Origin: Candidatus Woesearchaeota archaeon
Lineage (GTDB): Archaea > Nanobdellota > Nanobdellia > Woesearchaeales > JACPBV01
Length of the DNA: 11,295 nucleotides
Reading direction: 5' to 3'
Assembly (NCBI GenBank): GCA_019322475.1
Contig: JAHWIN010000049.1
Span: forward strand, 1-11,295
The translations under genes were made by a program, and so were the position numbers. Below the pieces are notes generated by a model that saw only the letters and a list, made by a program, of their open reading frames with translations, searched no databases and was not told the DNA's origin. Below are positions 1 through 5,457 of this stretch, piece after piece; the first letter of the stretch is position 1, and each line of letters begins with the position of its first letter.

Positions 1-423
1 AACATCAAAAGAATGCTCTGCAGAAGCCTCAAGGCCCCCTGCATAGGTTATCCTGGAATATAAGATATATTTTCCAGGAGAAGAGGACTTGGGGATATCA
101 AATGCCCTGACAAAATTAGCCTGTGTCTCTACAGCCACTGTCTCTTTTTTTTCCAGTATCAGCCTCCCGTCAGGGCCTTCTATCCAGTAATCAAGAGTAA
201 CGTCCACCCTCCTTGTGCCCCCAAGGTTTACCAGCCTTATGCTTGCAAGAAGCTCGCTTCCCGGGAGTATCTCTGTATACCTGTCAGGGATATATATCTG
301 TATATCGAATAAGGGGTCAGCTGTATGGTAATAGTCCACGCCTGCAAGGAGGATCGGCAAAAAAGGTATAAGTGCCAAAGCAGCTATAAAGAATGTCTTC
401 CGGCTAAGCACGCTTGATGTCAT
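1..423 (-). CDS. Membrane-anchored beta-sandwich (CARDB/Ig-like) protein, N-terminal part, cut by window edge
   Basis: The frame is open from an ATG at 423-421 to the first base of the window, giving 141 residues with no stop, so the 3' part is missing. Residues 9-28 are strongly hydrophobic (FFIAALALIPFLPILLAG) after a short basic start, so this is a signal anchor or signal peptide. Residues 39-141 form a beta-rich module with the pattern FD-x-LPG-x-ELLA-x-L-x-NLG and later an IEGPDG turn and an SPGKY turn, like CARDB/Ig-type extracellular domains. The same module sits next to the membrane helices of the giant surface protein at 9058-9360. The start overlaps the stop of the preceding gene (ATGA, 420-423), so it is probably translationally coupled and the last visible member of the signalling operon. 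A role as an envelope sensor or secreted partner is inference. Confidence 0.8.
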   Translation of the reverse strand, partial: MTSSVLSRKTFFIAALALIPFLPILLAGVDYYHTADPLFDIQIYIPDRYTEILPGSELLASIRLVNLGGTRRVDVTLDYWIEGPDGRLILEKKETVAVETQANFVRAFDIPKSSSPGKYILYSRITYAGGLEASAEHSFDV

Positions 424-899
424 CTTTTATATACCTCATCGAAAAAATTGAAAATCCTGCTAAGAAGCTCCTCTCCTTTTGTCTTTGGGCTAAAAGCTAT
501 TAAAAAGGCATCATTCCTTGAAGAGTATTCCACAGCATCCCTGACAAAAGCAGCAACCTTATCATGGCCGTTATATATAAGAAATGTGGAAAGGGCGTCT
601 ATGACAAGGACCTTTTTTTTCCTGATCCTTTTCAGGAACGCCCTTATCGAATAGCCAAGCATAGCCAGGTCATCAGGCTTCATATAAAGGACATCATTTT
701 CGTCCTTTCCTGAAGAGACACAATCTATAAAGCAAATCTTTTCTATATTTATCCCTGTATCCTTCAGGGCTTTTTCCATAGCCTTTTTTGCCTTATTCAA
801 TGAAACATATACTATGGGAACACCCTTATAGCCCTTTAATACAGAGCTTATCCTGGACTGAAGAGAATCTGCCCTGGTTATGATTAGGGATGAGCTCAT
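420..899 (-). CDS. RecA/KaiC-superfamily-like signalling protein without Walker A (DUF7504/DUF835-like)
   Basis: This 159-residue protein resembles archaeal small proteins annotated as RecA-superfamily ATPases implicated in signal transduction. Visible landmarks are GVPIVYVSLNK (residues 26-36), the strand ICFIDCV (55-61) and a Walker B-like strand with a serine-rich switch, KKVLVIDALSTFLIYNG (95-111, acidic residue D101). The N-terminal 25 residues contain no GxxxxGK[ST] loop, so ATP binding of the usual kind is unlikely and the protein may act as a binding platform. No membrane segment is seen. Its ATG overlaps the stop of the response regulator upstream, and its stop overlaps the start of the membrane protein downstream, so all three should be made together. 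A role as partner or output of the response regulator is inferred from this coupling. The family assignment is from memory of motifs. Confidence 0.8.
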   Translation of the reverse strand: MSSSLIITRADSLQSRISSVLKGYKGVPIVYVSLNKAKKAMEKALKDTGINIEKICFIDCVSSGKDENDVLYMKPDDLAMLGYSIRAFLKRIRKKKVLVIDALSTFLIYNGHDKVAAFVRDAVEYSSRNDAFLIAFSPKTKGEELLSRIFNFFDEVYKR

Positions 900-1252
900 C
901 TTAACGCTTTCTTTACCTTTGCTACCAGATCCTTTTTCCTGAACGGCTTGGTTATATATTCTGATATCCCTACACGCTTAAGCTCCCTTGCCCTTTCTGT
1001 AGATATGGGGATCACACTAAGAAAAAGGTACTTGGCGCCGTTAACCTTTTTCTTCAGAGACTGGAAAAGGTCCCATCCTGACATGTCAGGAAGCATGATA
1101 TCAAGCAAAAAAAGCCCATAGCCCTTCTCTGCCCTTTTTAAGGCTGCTTTTCCTGATGGCACTGTTTCTGTCTCTATCCCTTCCCTGGCCAGGATAGACT
1201 TCACCGCCTCTGCAGTGTCCTTATGGTCCTCAACATACAATACTTTCTTCAT
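896..1252 (-). CDS. Single-domain response regulator (CheY-like receiver), canonical active site
   Basis: The 118 residues are just one receiver domain. The acidic pair is E8-D9 (YVEDHKD), the phospho-acceptor is D51 in LLDIMLPDMSGWD, the switch hydroxyl is S79 (LFLSVIP) and the conserved lysine is K102 in ITKPF. All catalytic positions are therefore present, unlike in the other two regulators of this window. There is no DNA-binding or enzymatic output domain, so it must act by binding a partner or by relaying phosphate. It starts on the ATGA overlap with the stop of the 391-residue kinase, which makes that kinase its likely phosphodonor, and its own stop overlaps the start of the RecA-like gene. 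Cytoplasmic. Confidence 0.93.
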   Translation of the reverse strand: MKKVLYVEDHKDTAEAVKSILAREGIETETVPSGKAALKRAEKGYGLFLLDIMLPDMSGWDLFQSLKKKVNGAKYLFLSVIPISTERARELKRVGISEYITKPFRKKDLVAKVKKALR

Positions 1253-2424
1253 GGTGCACCTCTTCTTATAGGGAGTGTAAAAGAGAAAACAGAGCCTTTC
1301 CCCTTAACACTTCTTACCTTTATGGTTCCGCCCTGCAGCTCTGCCAGCTGCCTGCTTATGGAAAGCCCAAGGCCGGTCCCCCCATACTTCCCAGCCAGGA
1401 CAGGCTCAACCTGGTAAAAAGGATGGAACAATCCCTTTATCCTTCCTTTAGCTATCCCTATGCCTGTATCCTTTACACTTATAGAAACATATCGGCCTTT
1501 TCTCTGGGCCATTATCTCTATATATCCTTCCTCTGTAAACTTAATGGCGTTGCTCAAAAGGTTATTAAGTATCTCCATTGTCCTTGCCTCATCAATATAG
1601 GCGTCTGGAATCTTTTTCAGGCTCAGCCTGATAGTAAGCCCCTTCCTTGCCGCCGCTATATCAAAGCCCGTCTTGGCATCCTTGATCAATCCTGCAAGGT
1701 CTGTCTTTGAGAGTTTAAGCTCAAACCTTTTGGCCTTTATCCTTGATATCTCAAGTATATTGTCTATAAGGATCCTAAGGCTTTTGATGTTCTGGCTTAT
1801 GGCATCAAGGCTCGCTTTCTGCTGGACACCCATCCCTGATTTCATGCCCTCTAAAAGCTCCAGATGGAGGGATATGGCTGTAATGGGCGTCTTCAGCTCA
1901 TGAGAGATGATATTAATGAAATTGGTCTTTGCCTCATCAAGCTCCCTTATCCTTTCAGCTGTTTTTTTGAGCTCCTGCCCTGCATCATACTCTTTGGTTA
2001 TATCCTTGTCTATGCCTATATAGCCCGATAGCTTTCCCTTATTGTCCAAGATGGGGGCACCATTAGTCTCCAGAAGCACCCTATGCCCTTTTTTGCTGAT
2101 ATTCCAGTTCTTAAGCGCTGTTATCGGCCTTTTCATCCTGGAATGCCTATTGAAATAAGAGAGGATCTTTTTCTTCTCCTCCCCCTGCATAAAAAAGAAA
2201 GGCGTCTTTCCAAGAATCTCCTTAGGCTTATATCCCAATATGCTTCTGACGCTGGGATTTACATAAGTGTATCTCCCTTTTGCATCGGTCTCCCATACCC
2301 AGTCAGAAACAATGTCCAGAAGGCCCCTTAGCTTCTTCACCTCTGCCTCAAGAGCAGATATCTTTTTCCTGAACCCAGAAATTTCATCCTGGCTGGGTCC
2401 AGGGATCTTCCTGCCTACCATCAT
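1249..2424 (-). CDS. Soluble PAS sensor histidine kinase (HisKA-HATPase)
   Basis: The 391 residues hold a short N-terminal coiled coil (about 11-35), one PAS domain (about 36-143, WVWETDAKGRYTYVNPSV to IDKDITKEYD), a HisKA dimerisation domain (about 166-232) with phospho-acceptor H175 in SHELKTP, and a HATPase domain (about 275-386). The N-box is NNLLSNAIKFT (287-297), the G1 box DTGIGI (319-324), the F-box FHPFYQ (333-338) and the G2 box GGTGLGLSI (348-356). The E-x-x-T phosphatase signature after the histidine is intact (E176, T179), so it could both load and unload its partner. No membrane helix is present, so it senses a cytoplasmic cue through the PAS pocket. Two tandem ATG codons (2424 and 2421) are both possible starts; the first gives an ATGA overlap with the upstream regulator gene. 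The response regulator immediately downstream is the likely substrate. Confidence 0.94.
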   Translation of the reverse strand: MMVGRKIPGPSQDEISGFRKKISALEAEVKKLRGLLDIVSDWVWETDAKGRYTYVNPSVRSILGYKPKEILGKTPFFFMQGEEKKKILSYFNRHSRMKRPITALKNWNISKKGHRVLLETNGAPILDNKGKLSGYIGIDKDITKEYDAGQELKKTAERIRELDEAKTNFINIISHELKTPITAISLHLELLEGMKSGMGVQQKASLDAISQNIKSLRILIDNILEISRIKAKRFELKLSKTDLAGLIKDAKTGFDIAAARKGLTIRLSLKKIPDAYIDEARTMEILNNLLSNAIKFTEEGYIEIMAQRKGRYVSISVKDTGIGIAKGRIKGLFHPFYQVEPVLAGKYGGTGLGLSISRQLAELQGGTIKVRSVKGKGSVFSFTLPIRRGAP

Positions 2425-2966
2425 GCCCCTTTGCCGATCTCGCTGAAGTTGATCCTTAAGACCTTTGTTCCAAGGTTGTCTATAACATTATGAAAAAGCC
2501 GTATAGGGCTGTTCTTGACCATGCCGTTGTAGGAGAAAGGGTAGATATCCTGTATCTCTATAATGCTTTCAGATTCTTTTTTCATAAGAGAGGAATGAAA
2601 AAAATAGTCCAGCTCTACCATGCCCCTAAACCCGTACAGGATAACATGGGTAGAGCTGCCCCTTGTCACCCTGTATACTGAGATTATGTGCGGGTCTTCG
2701 AGAAGCTTTTTTTCAACCTTTTCCCCCCCCATATCCCTCCCTTCCCAGCCCATCTTTGCAAGCACTATAGCAAACGCGACTACCCCCAGCTTAGGGTAAT
2801 TGAGGTTGAGAGAATAAGAGTCTATTATCGATCCCTCAAGCTTCCTCCTTATCTTGCCTACAGCCTGCCCTGATATCCTAAGCTTGGCTGCTATCTCGCT
2901 GTCTGCTATCCTTGGATTATTAAGCATAAGCTTTAAGGTTTTCTTTTCGTTTTCAGTGAGCCTCAT
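2421..2966 (-). CDS. Lrp/AsnC-type winged-helix transcription regulator
   Basis: This 181-residue protein opens with an Lrp/AsnC-like helix-turn-helix at about residues 3-44 (LTENEKKTLKLMLNNPRIAD, then SEIAAKLRISGQAVGKIRRKLE). A beta-alpha region from about residue 61 (LGVVAFAIVLAKMGW, then VYRVTRGSSTHVILYGF) looks like a diverged ligand-binding/oligomerisation domain of the RAM type. The C-terminal 40 residues have no obvious match. It follows the response regulator by 21 bases and overlaps the kinase start by 4 bases. It is the only DNA-binding protein visible in the signalling cluster, so it is a candidate transcriptional output or autoregulator; that link is inference. No strong Shine-Dalgarno precedes it (only a GGGGAAGATCC stretch), so it may depend on translation of the gene before it. 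Confidence 0.88.
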   Translation of the reverse strand: MRLTENEKKTLKLMLNNPRIADSEIAAKLRISGQAVGKIRRKLEGSIIDSYSLNLNYPKLGVVAFAIVLAKMGWEGRDMGGEKVEKKLLEDPHIISVYRVTRGSSTHVILYGFRGMVELDYFFHSSLMKKESESIIEIQDIYPFSYNGMVKNSPIRLFHNVIDNLGTKVLRINFSEIGKGA

Positions 2967-2987
2967 CTTGGATCTTCCCCTTAAGCG

Positions 2988-3395
2988 TTAATCATAAAGC
3001 CTGTTGACAACCTTCAGTACCGCTCCGGGCTTAAAGGGCTTAGATATATAATCATCAGCCCCCAGCTTTTTGGCTTGCGCTATAAAGTCCTTCTGGTCAA
3101 GCACAGTCACCATTATCACCTTTGTAGAAGGAGACCTCTTTTTTATCTCCTCTAATGTTGACATGCCCTGCTTTCCTTTCATTATCACGTCCAGGATGAC
3201 AAAGTCAGGAGCCTTATCCTTGAGGGCCTTAAGCGCCTGGCTATGGCTCTCTGCTTCGATAACATCAAAGCAGCCCCCCTTTGCCAGCTCATCCATTACC
3301 TGCTTCCTTGCAAAAGCTGAATTGTCAACAACAAGAAACCTTGGCGAAGCCCCTGAACCTTCCTGGCCGCATCTTTTTTTTCTGCTTTTCCCCAT
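2988..3395 (-). CDS. Single-domain response regulator with basic N-terminal extension
   Basis: A receiver domain follows a basic, flexible N-terminus of about 18 residues (MGKSRKKRCGQEGSG). The phospho-acceptor is the aspartate in VILDVIMKGKQG, the switch hydroxyl is in IMVTVLD and the lysine in ISKPF. The usual second acidic residue of the pocket is asparagine (VVDNSAFAR), which should weaken magnesium binding. The frame stays open upstream to a GTG at 3479. I chose ATG 3395 because GAGGTGAT (3406-3399) lies just upstream; ATG 3398 sits too close to it, and the extra 27 upstream residues do not resemble a receiver. There is no output domain. It heads the gene row that continues with the Lrp-like regulator 21 bases on. 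A promoter at about 3642-3674 and a hairpin-rich leader precede it. Confidence 0.9.
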   Translation of the reverse strand: MGKSRKKRCGQEGSGASPRFLVVDNSAFARKQVMDELAKGGCFDVIEAESHSQALKALKDKAPDFVILDVIMKGKQGMSTLEEIKKRSPSTKVIMVTVLDQKDFIAQAKKLGADDYISKPFKPGAVLKVVNRLYD

Positions 3396-3409
3396 CATAT
3401 CACCTCTTG

Positions 3410-3481
3410 CTAAAGCATCCCTTGATAATGGCATGCATGCACAAAAACAATGATGATAACCATCTTTAAATCCCCCCACAT
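3410..3481 (-). CDS. Possible 23-codon leader ORF upstream of the response regulator
   Basis: An ATG at 3481-3479 lies 4 bases after an AAGGTG stretch. It opens a 23-codon frame (begins MWGDLKMVIIIVFVHA) with a hydrophobic middle, closing at TAG 3412-3410, only 14 bases before the ATG of the response regulator and just before that gene's Shine-Dalgarno. The placement would suit a leader peptide that couples translation. It is too short to judge by composition, and it overlaps an alternative in-frame extension of the regulator. I rate it as a candidate only. Confidence 0.25.
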   Translation of the reverse strand: MWGDLKMVIIIVFVHACHYQGML

Positions 3482-3506
3482 ATCACACCTTACAGCCAAG
3501 TATACT

Positions 3507-3590
3507 AAAAGACAAAAGTTTTTAGACAAACATTGTCTTTTTGGAAATTGAAATTTCCAACCCTTCAATCTTGCTTTGCAAGAATTGAAG
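3507..3590 (-). promoter_or_regulatory. Hairpin-rich leader with mutually exclusive pairings
   Basis: Three inverted repeats lie in a row in the leader of the response regulator. A 28-base hairpin at 3563-3590 pairs CTTCAAT and TTGC with GCAAG and ATTGAAG, with one bulge. A perfect 9+2+9 palindrome at 3541-3560 pairs TTGGAAATT with AATTTCCAA. In the third, the arm at 3533-3541 can pair either with 3507-3515 (9 bp, AAAAGACAA) or, through its bases 3533-3538, with 3524-3529 (6 bp, AGACAA). The alternatives exclude each other, as in attenuators, but they could also be protein-binding operators. Confidence 0.45.
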
Positions 3591-3641
3591 TTTAGTAATA
3601 AGCAAGCGACCTATATATCGTATAGAAATTTGTGTCAGTTG

Positions 3642-3674
3642 CTATATATAAATATAATTTGATGCCTATCGGAT
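3642..3674 (-). promoter_or_regulatory. Promoter of the response regulator (cluster 2), with upstream element
   Basis: On the minus strand an AT-rich TATA-like stretch (TATATTTATATATA, about 3656-3643) is preceded by ATCARATTA and ATCCGA. Bases 3651-3674 match 8520-8543, in front of the other cluster's regulator, at 18 of 24 positions. Transcription would start near 3623, giving a leader of roughly 230 bases before ATG 3395. A second TATA-like box (GATTTAAAGA, about 3471-3462) could give a much shorter leader. Confidence 0.5.
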
Positions 3675-3861
3675 ACAGCTAACTAATAGCATATACAAAA
3701 GGAAAAGATTTAGTTTTCCCCTCCAGGGGCTTATTTTGATTTTAGTTATCCAGAATATACGGCGATATGGTTTATTTTTTTGCTTAAAATCCACCTGTCT
3801 CAGCTAAAGAAAGGCATCGCAATCCAAAACACAGGCAGCGTACCGGCCAAGCAGCAGCCGG

Positions 3862-3911
3862 AAAAACACAACAAAAAAGAAAAGGCAAGCCAAAGCATCC
3901 TGCCCTGGCTT
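3862..3911 (-). terminator. Hairpin plus T-tract ending the candidate small RNA
   Basis: A 6-bp stem (AAGCCA with TGGCTT, 3887-3892 and 3906-3911) is followed on the minus strand by GCC and then a run of about 20 bases that is nearly all T (TTTTCTTTTTTGTTGTG and on). Archaeal RNA polymerase terminates at such T-rich tracts. Confidence 0.45.
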
Positions 3912-4007
3912 TCTAAGCTTAGGATTGGATTTCGTTGCCTCCATCCATTCAATAATTTTTGTTATCTTTCGATAACATCTGATTATTTACCCTAAGTTGC
4001 TCCAGTC
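3862..4007 (-). ncRNA. Candidate small non-coding RNA
   Basis: A TATA-type promoter at 4026-4041 predicts a start near 4007, but no start codon with a usable frame follows. The would-be transcript contains a perfect GTTATC-GAAA-GATAAC stem with a GNRA-type loop (3961-3976), a TGGAT/ATCCA stem, and CTTAGG able to pair over a distance with CCTAAG. It ends in an AAGCCA/TGGCTT hairpin (3887-3911) followed by a long T-rich tract (3883-3862). I do not recognise an RNA family. A leader of the downstream operon is the alternative, but the T-tract argues against read-through. Confidence 0.35.
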
Positions 4008-4025
4008 AATGTTATGAAAGCGGTT

Positions 4026-4041
4026 TTATTTAAATCTTTAT
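4026..4041 (-). promoter_or_regulatory. TATA-type promoter identical to that at 5458-5473
   Basis: The 16 bases ATAAAGATTTAAATAA (minus strand) contain a TTTAAATA box with purine-rich bases before it, and are repeated exactly at 5458-5473, where they sit at the right distance from a well-supported gene start. Here no protein gene follows at that distance, so a non-coding transcript is predicted. The 11-mer CGACGCTTATC at 4062-4072 upstream also occurs beside the promoter at 8530-8540. Confidence 0.5.
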
Positions 4042-4104
4042 AACCTTTCCACAATGCGAAAGATAAGCGTCGATAATAGACAAAAGCTTAAAACAAGAGC
4101 CGCT

Positions 4105-4163
4105 CTAAAAAATTATTTTTAAATGACCCGGACATTCATCCCCCATGCATAAAAGCAGGGGAT
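4105..4163 (-). terminator. Hairpin and T-tract after the primase gene
   Basis: Just past the primase stop, the minus strand folds as ATCCCC-TGC, loop TTTTAT, GCA-(T)GGGGGAT (about 4139-4163), then reaches a T-run (AATAATTTTTTAG, about 4105-4117). It is a reasonable transcription end. The hairpin followed by GATGAATG also resembles the right end of IS200/IS605-type elements; see the separate finding. Confidence 0.4.
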
Positions 4164-4185
4164 TTTTTCCAGCCGGACTTAATTG

Positions 4186-4959
4186 CTACCTGGAACCAAG
4201 GCGTAAGAATCCAGGAACTGATTTTCCTGAGCTTATGGGGCAAAAATTCCCTGCCTCGCTTGATCGCAAAGGTGTTACTACTCTTGACACCAAAGCGTTC
4301 AATGAGTAAGGAAGCCTCATAAGCCTTATACTCCCCTTAGATACCCAGGGGTCTATCCCAAACCTCAAAAATTTACTGTTCAGCTTGGACCTCTCCCTTA
4401 CCGAAAGCATCGCTGCTTTCCGGTCAAAGACGTGGACGTGGAAGCCTCTGCCGCTATAGACTATCCCCACCTTCTTGAACGTTCCCTTAAGGAGCCCAGC
4501 GAGGCTGACTGCGTTATGTGCTGATTTTTGAAGCCTCTCCTGACAGATATGCCTTTTTCCCTTATTGCAGGAACATGCCATGTTCTCCGCATCCACGTCA
4601 AATGCAAGCTCCTGCCCAAGAAAATTACTTGAATTGAGGGCCTTCCTGGAGTTAAGTGTTTTCAGCATGATCTCAGGATCCTTATAGATATTCCTGTCAT
4701 AATAGACATCTTCCGGAAGGTACCTGACAAGCTTTCCCTTAAGGCCGTTCTTTCTAAGGACTATGAGCCTGTCTTTCTTTCCCTTGTACCTGCTAATCCC
4801 TGTCTCAGAGCCAAGGTCTACAGCAAACAGCTGAGGAAAAGGAAGATCATTTTTTTTAAACCATGCCCTTACCCTGCGCATATCAAACTCTTCCTTATAG
4901 AAAATTTCCCTTTGCTTTAATGTAGAGGGCCTGAACGGCCTTCTGGTTTCAGCTTTCAT
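4186..4959 (-). CDS. Short PriS-like DNA primase small (catalytic) subunit
   Basis: The 257 residues match the archaeal/eukaryotic primase catalytic subunit, which makes RNA/DNA primers with a large subunit (PriL) that is not in this window. The catalytic pair is D121 and D123 in ELAFDVDAEN. A zinc-knuckle-like cluster follows at once (C129, C131, H137, C139). SGRGFHVHV (169-177) corresponds to the SGxRGxHxW motif, and IDPWVSKGSIRLMRLPYSLN (202-221) supplies the third aspartate, D203; the VSKG is the same as I recall in human PRIM1. The protein is shorter than classical PriS (about 330-420 residues), but the C-terminal NFCPISSGKSVPGFLR looks like the family's normal end, so it is compact rather than broken. 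The N-terminal LKQREIFYKEEFD is also family-like, which supports ATG 4959. No good Shine-Dalgarno is seen, and a TATA-like GGTATATATTAAAA lies oddly close, about 10 bases upstream. Confidence 0.9.
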   Translation of the reverse strand: MKAETRRPFRPSTLKQREIFYKEEFDMRRVRAWFKKNDLPFPQLFAVDLGSETGISRYKGKKDRLIVLRKNGLKGKLVRYLPEDVYYDRNIYKDPEIMLKTLNSRKALNSSNFLGQELAFDVDAENMACSCNKGKRHICQERLQKSAHNAVSLAGLLKGTFKKVGIVYSGRGFHVHVFDRKAAMLSVRERSKLNSKFLRFGIDPWVSKGSIRLMRLPYSLNALVSRVVTPLRSSEAGNFCPISSGKSVPGFLRLGSR

Positions 4960-4989
4960 ATCATCTTTTAATATATACCGTTCTGAAAA

Positions 4990-5100
4990 TTCAAAAATCC
5001 CAGCCGCAGCAAGCTGAGAGGTATTTTTTAAGCCTCAAACCGGGCTAAATCCGCAGCAAGCTACAGGGTATGCACCCAGTTTGAGCAATCAGGCTTTAAA
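4990..5100 (-). other. Structured region upstream of the primase gene with a 12-base direct repeat
   Basis: A long imperfect stem pairs 5030-5044 with 5075-5096: 15 bp including a G-U pair, with a 7-base bulge at 5085-5091, closing a 30-base loop. CCGCAGCAAGCT occurs twice on the plus strand, at 5004-5015 and 5051-5062, the second copy inside the loop, with similar bases after each copy. It could be a 5' leader structure of the primase mRNA or a separate RNA. I recognise no known riboswitch or RNA family. Confidence 0.4.
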
Positions 5101-5115
5101 AAAATCCCAGCAGCC

Positions 5116-5140
5116 AAAAAATTTCTAAGGCCCGTGGCCT
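5116..5140 (-). terminator. Hairpin plus T6 after the small membrane protein gene
   Basis: A 5-bp GC-rich stem (AGGCC-ACG-GGCCT, 5140-5128) is followed on the minus strand by TAGAAA and six Ts (5121-5116), about 60 bases past the stop of the 5203-5424 gene. A further T7 lies just downstream. Confidence 0.5.
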
Positions 5141-5202
5141 GATCCTTTCTGGGGGGATGAGCCCAAACATCGTTATCCAACCCAAGTTGGCTTTAAGGTT
5201 TT

Positions 5203-5424
5203 TCACTTGGCTTTTTTACTGCCTTTCTTCCCTATCAGCCACCCGTAGGTCAGCCAAAACGTAACTGAGAATATGAAGGATGCAGCTATAAAATAGACGG
5301 GCCATACTATACAGCCATACAGCCCCCACCCCCCCATGCCCCCTGTCTTCCACCCTATCCCTGCAGAAGCAAAAGGCAAAGAGAGTAAAGCTGCCAACGC
5401 TCCAAAGAAAAGGATCTTTTTCAT
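5203..5424 (-). CDS. Small secreted or membrane protein with signal peptide and one helix
   Basis: The start is ATG 5424, giving 73 residues. An ATG 15 bases further up (5439) is rejected because its codons are the Shine-Dalgarno itself: GGAGGTGAT (5437-5429) then AATT before ATG 5424, a textbook spacing. Residues 1-21 are a classical signal peptide (MKKILFFGALAALLSLPFASA, cleavage expected after ASA). A glycine/tryptophan-rich stretch follows, then a membrane helix (about 40-64, CIVWPVYFIAASFIFSVTFW and on) and a basic tail (KKGSKKAK), so the C-terminus should face the cytoplasm. I recognise no family. It has its own TATA promoter at 5458-5473 and a terminator-like hairpin after it, so it is probably expressed on its own, downstream of the kinase cluster. 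Confidence 0.8.
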   Translation of the reverse strand: MKKILFFGALAALLSLPFASAGIGWKTGGMGGWGLYGCIVWPVYFIAASFIFSVTFWLTYGWLIGKKGSKKAK

Positions 5425-5457
5425 AATTATCACCTCCATCAGGCCAGGGCCTTTTCA

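Larger units (their letters stand above)
3396..4185. other. 790-base region without a convincing protein gene
   Basis: From high to low coordinate on the minus strand it holds the 3' hairpin of the primase gene, a promoter at 4026-4041, a candidate small RNA (about 4007-3862), further stem-loops at 3843-3861 (CCGGC/GCCGG), 3701-3719 (GGAAAA/TTTTCC) and 3718-3729 (CCCC/GGGG), the response-regulator promoter at 3642-3674, and its leader with hairpins and a possible short ORF. A 46-codon minus-strand frame at about 3934-3794 (begins MEATKSNPKLRKPG) has a hydrophobic core, but no Shine-Dalgarno supports it and a poly-pyrimidine tract explains the core. I see no tRNA, rRNA, SRP or RNase P signature. 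Confidence 0.6.

Noticed and set aside
3794..3934. 46-codon minus-strand frame (begins MEATKSNPKLRKPG) with a hydrophobic core
   Set aside because: It has no Shine-Dalgarno site, and its hydrophobic stretch comes from the same T-rich tract that looks like a terminator.
3780..3995. Plus-strand 71-codon frame in the large intergenic region
   Set aside because: It has a TTG start with no ribosome-binding site and no recognisable protein features, and it runs across the candidate small RNA hairpins.
4963..4976. TATA-like GGTATATATTAAAA as promoter of the primase gene
   Set aside because: At archaeal spacing it would start transcription inside the coding region, and the N-terminal residues it would remove look conserved in the family.
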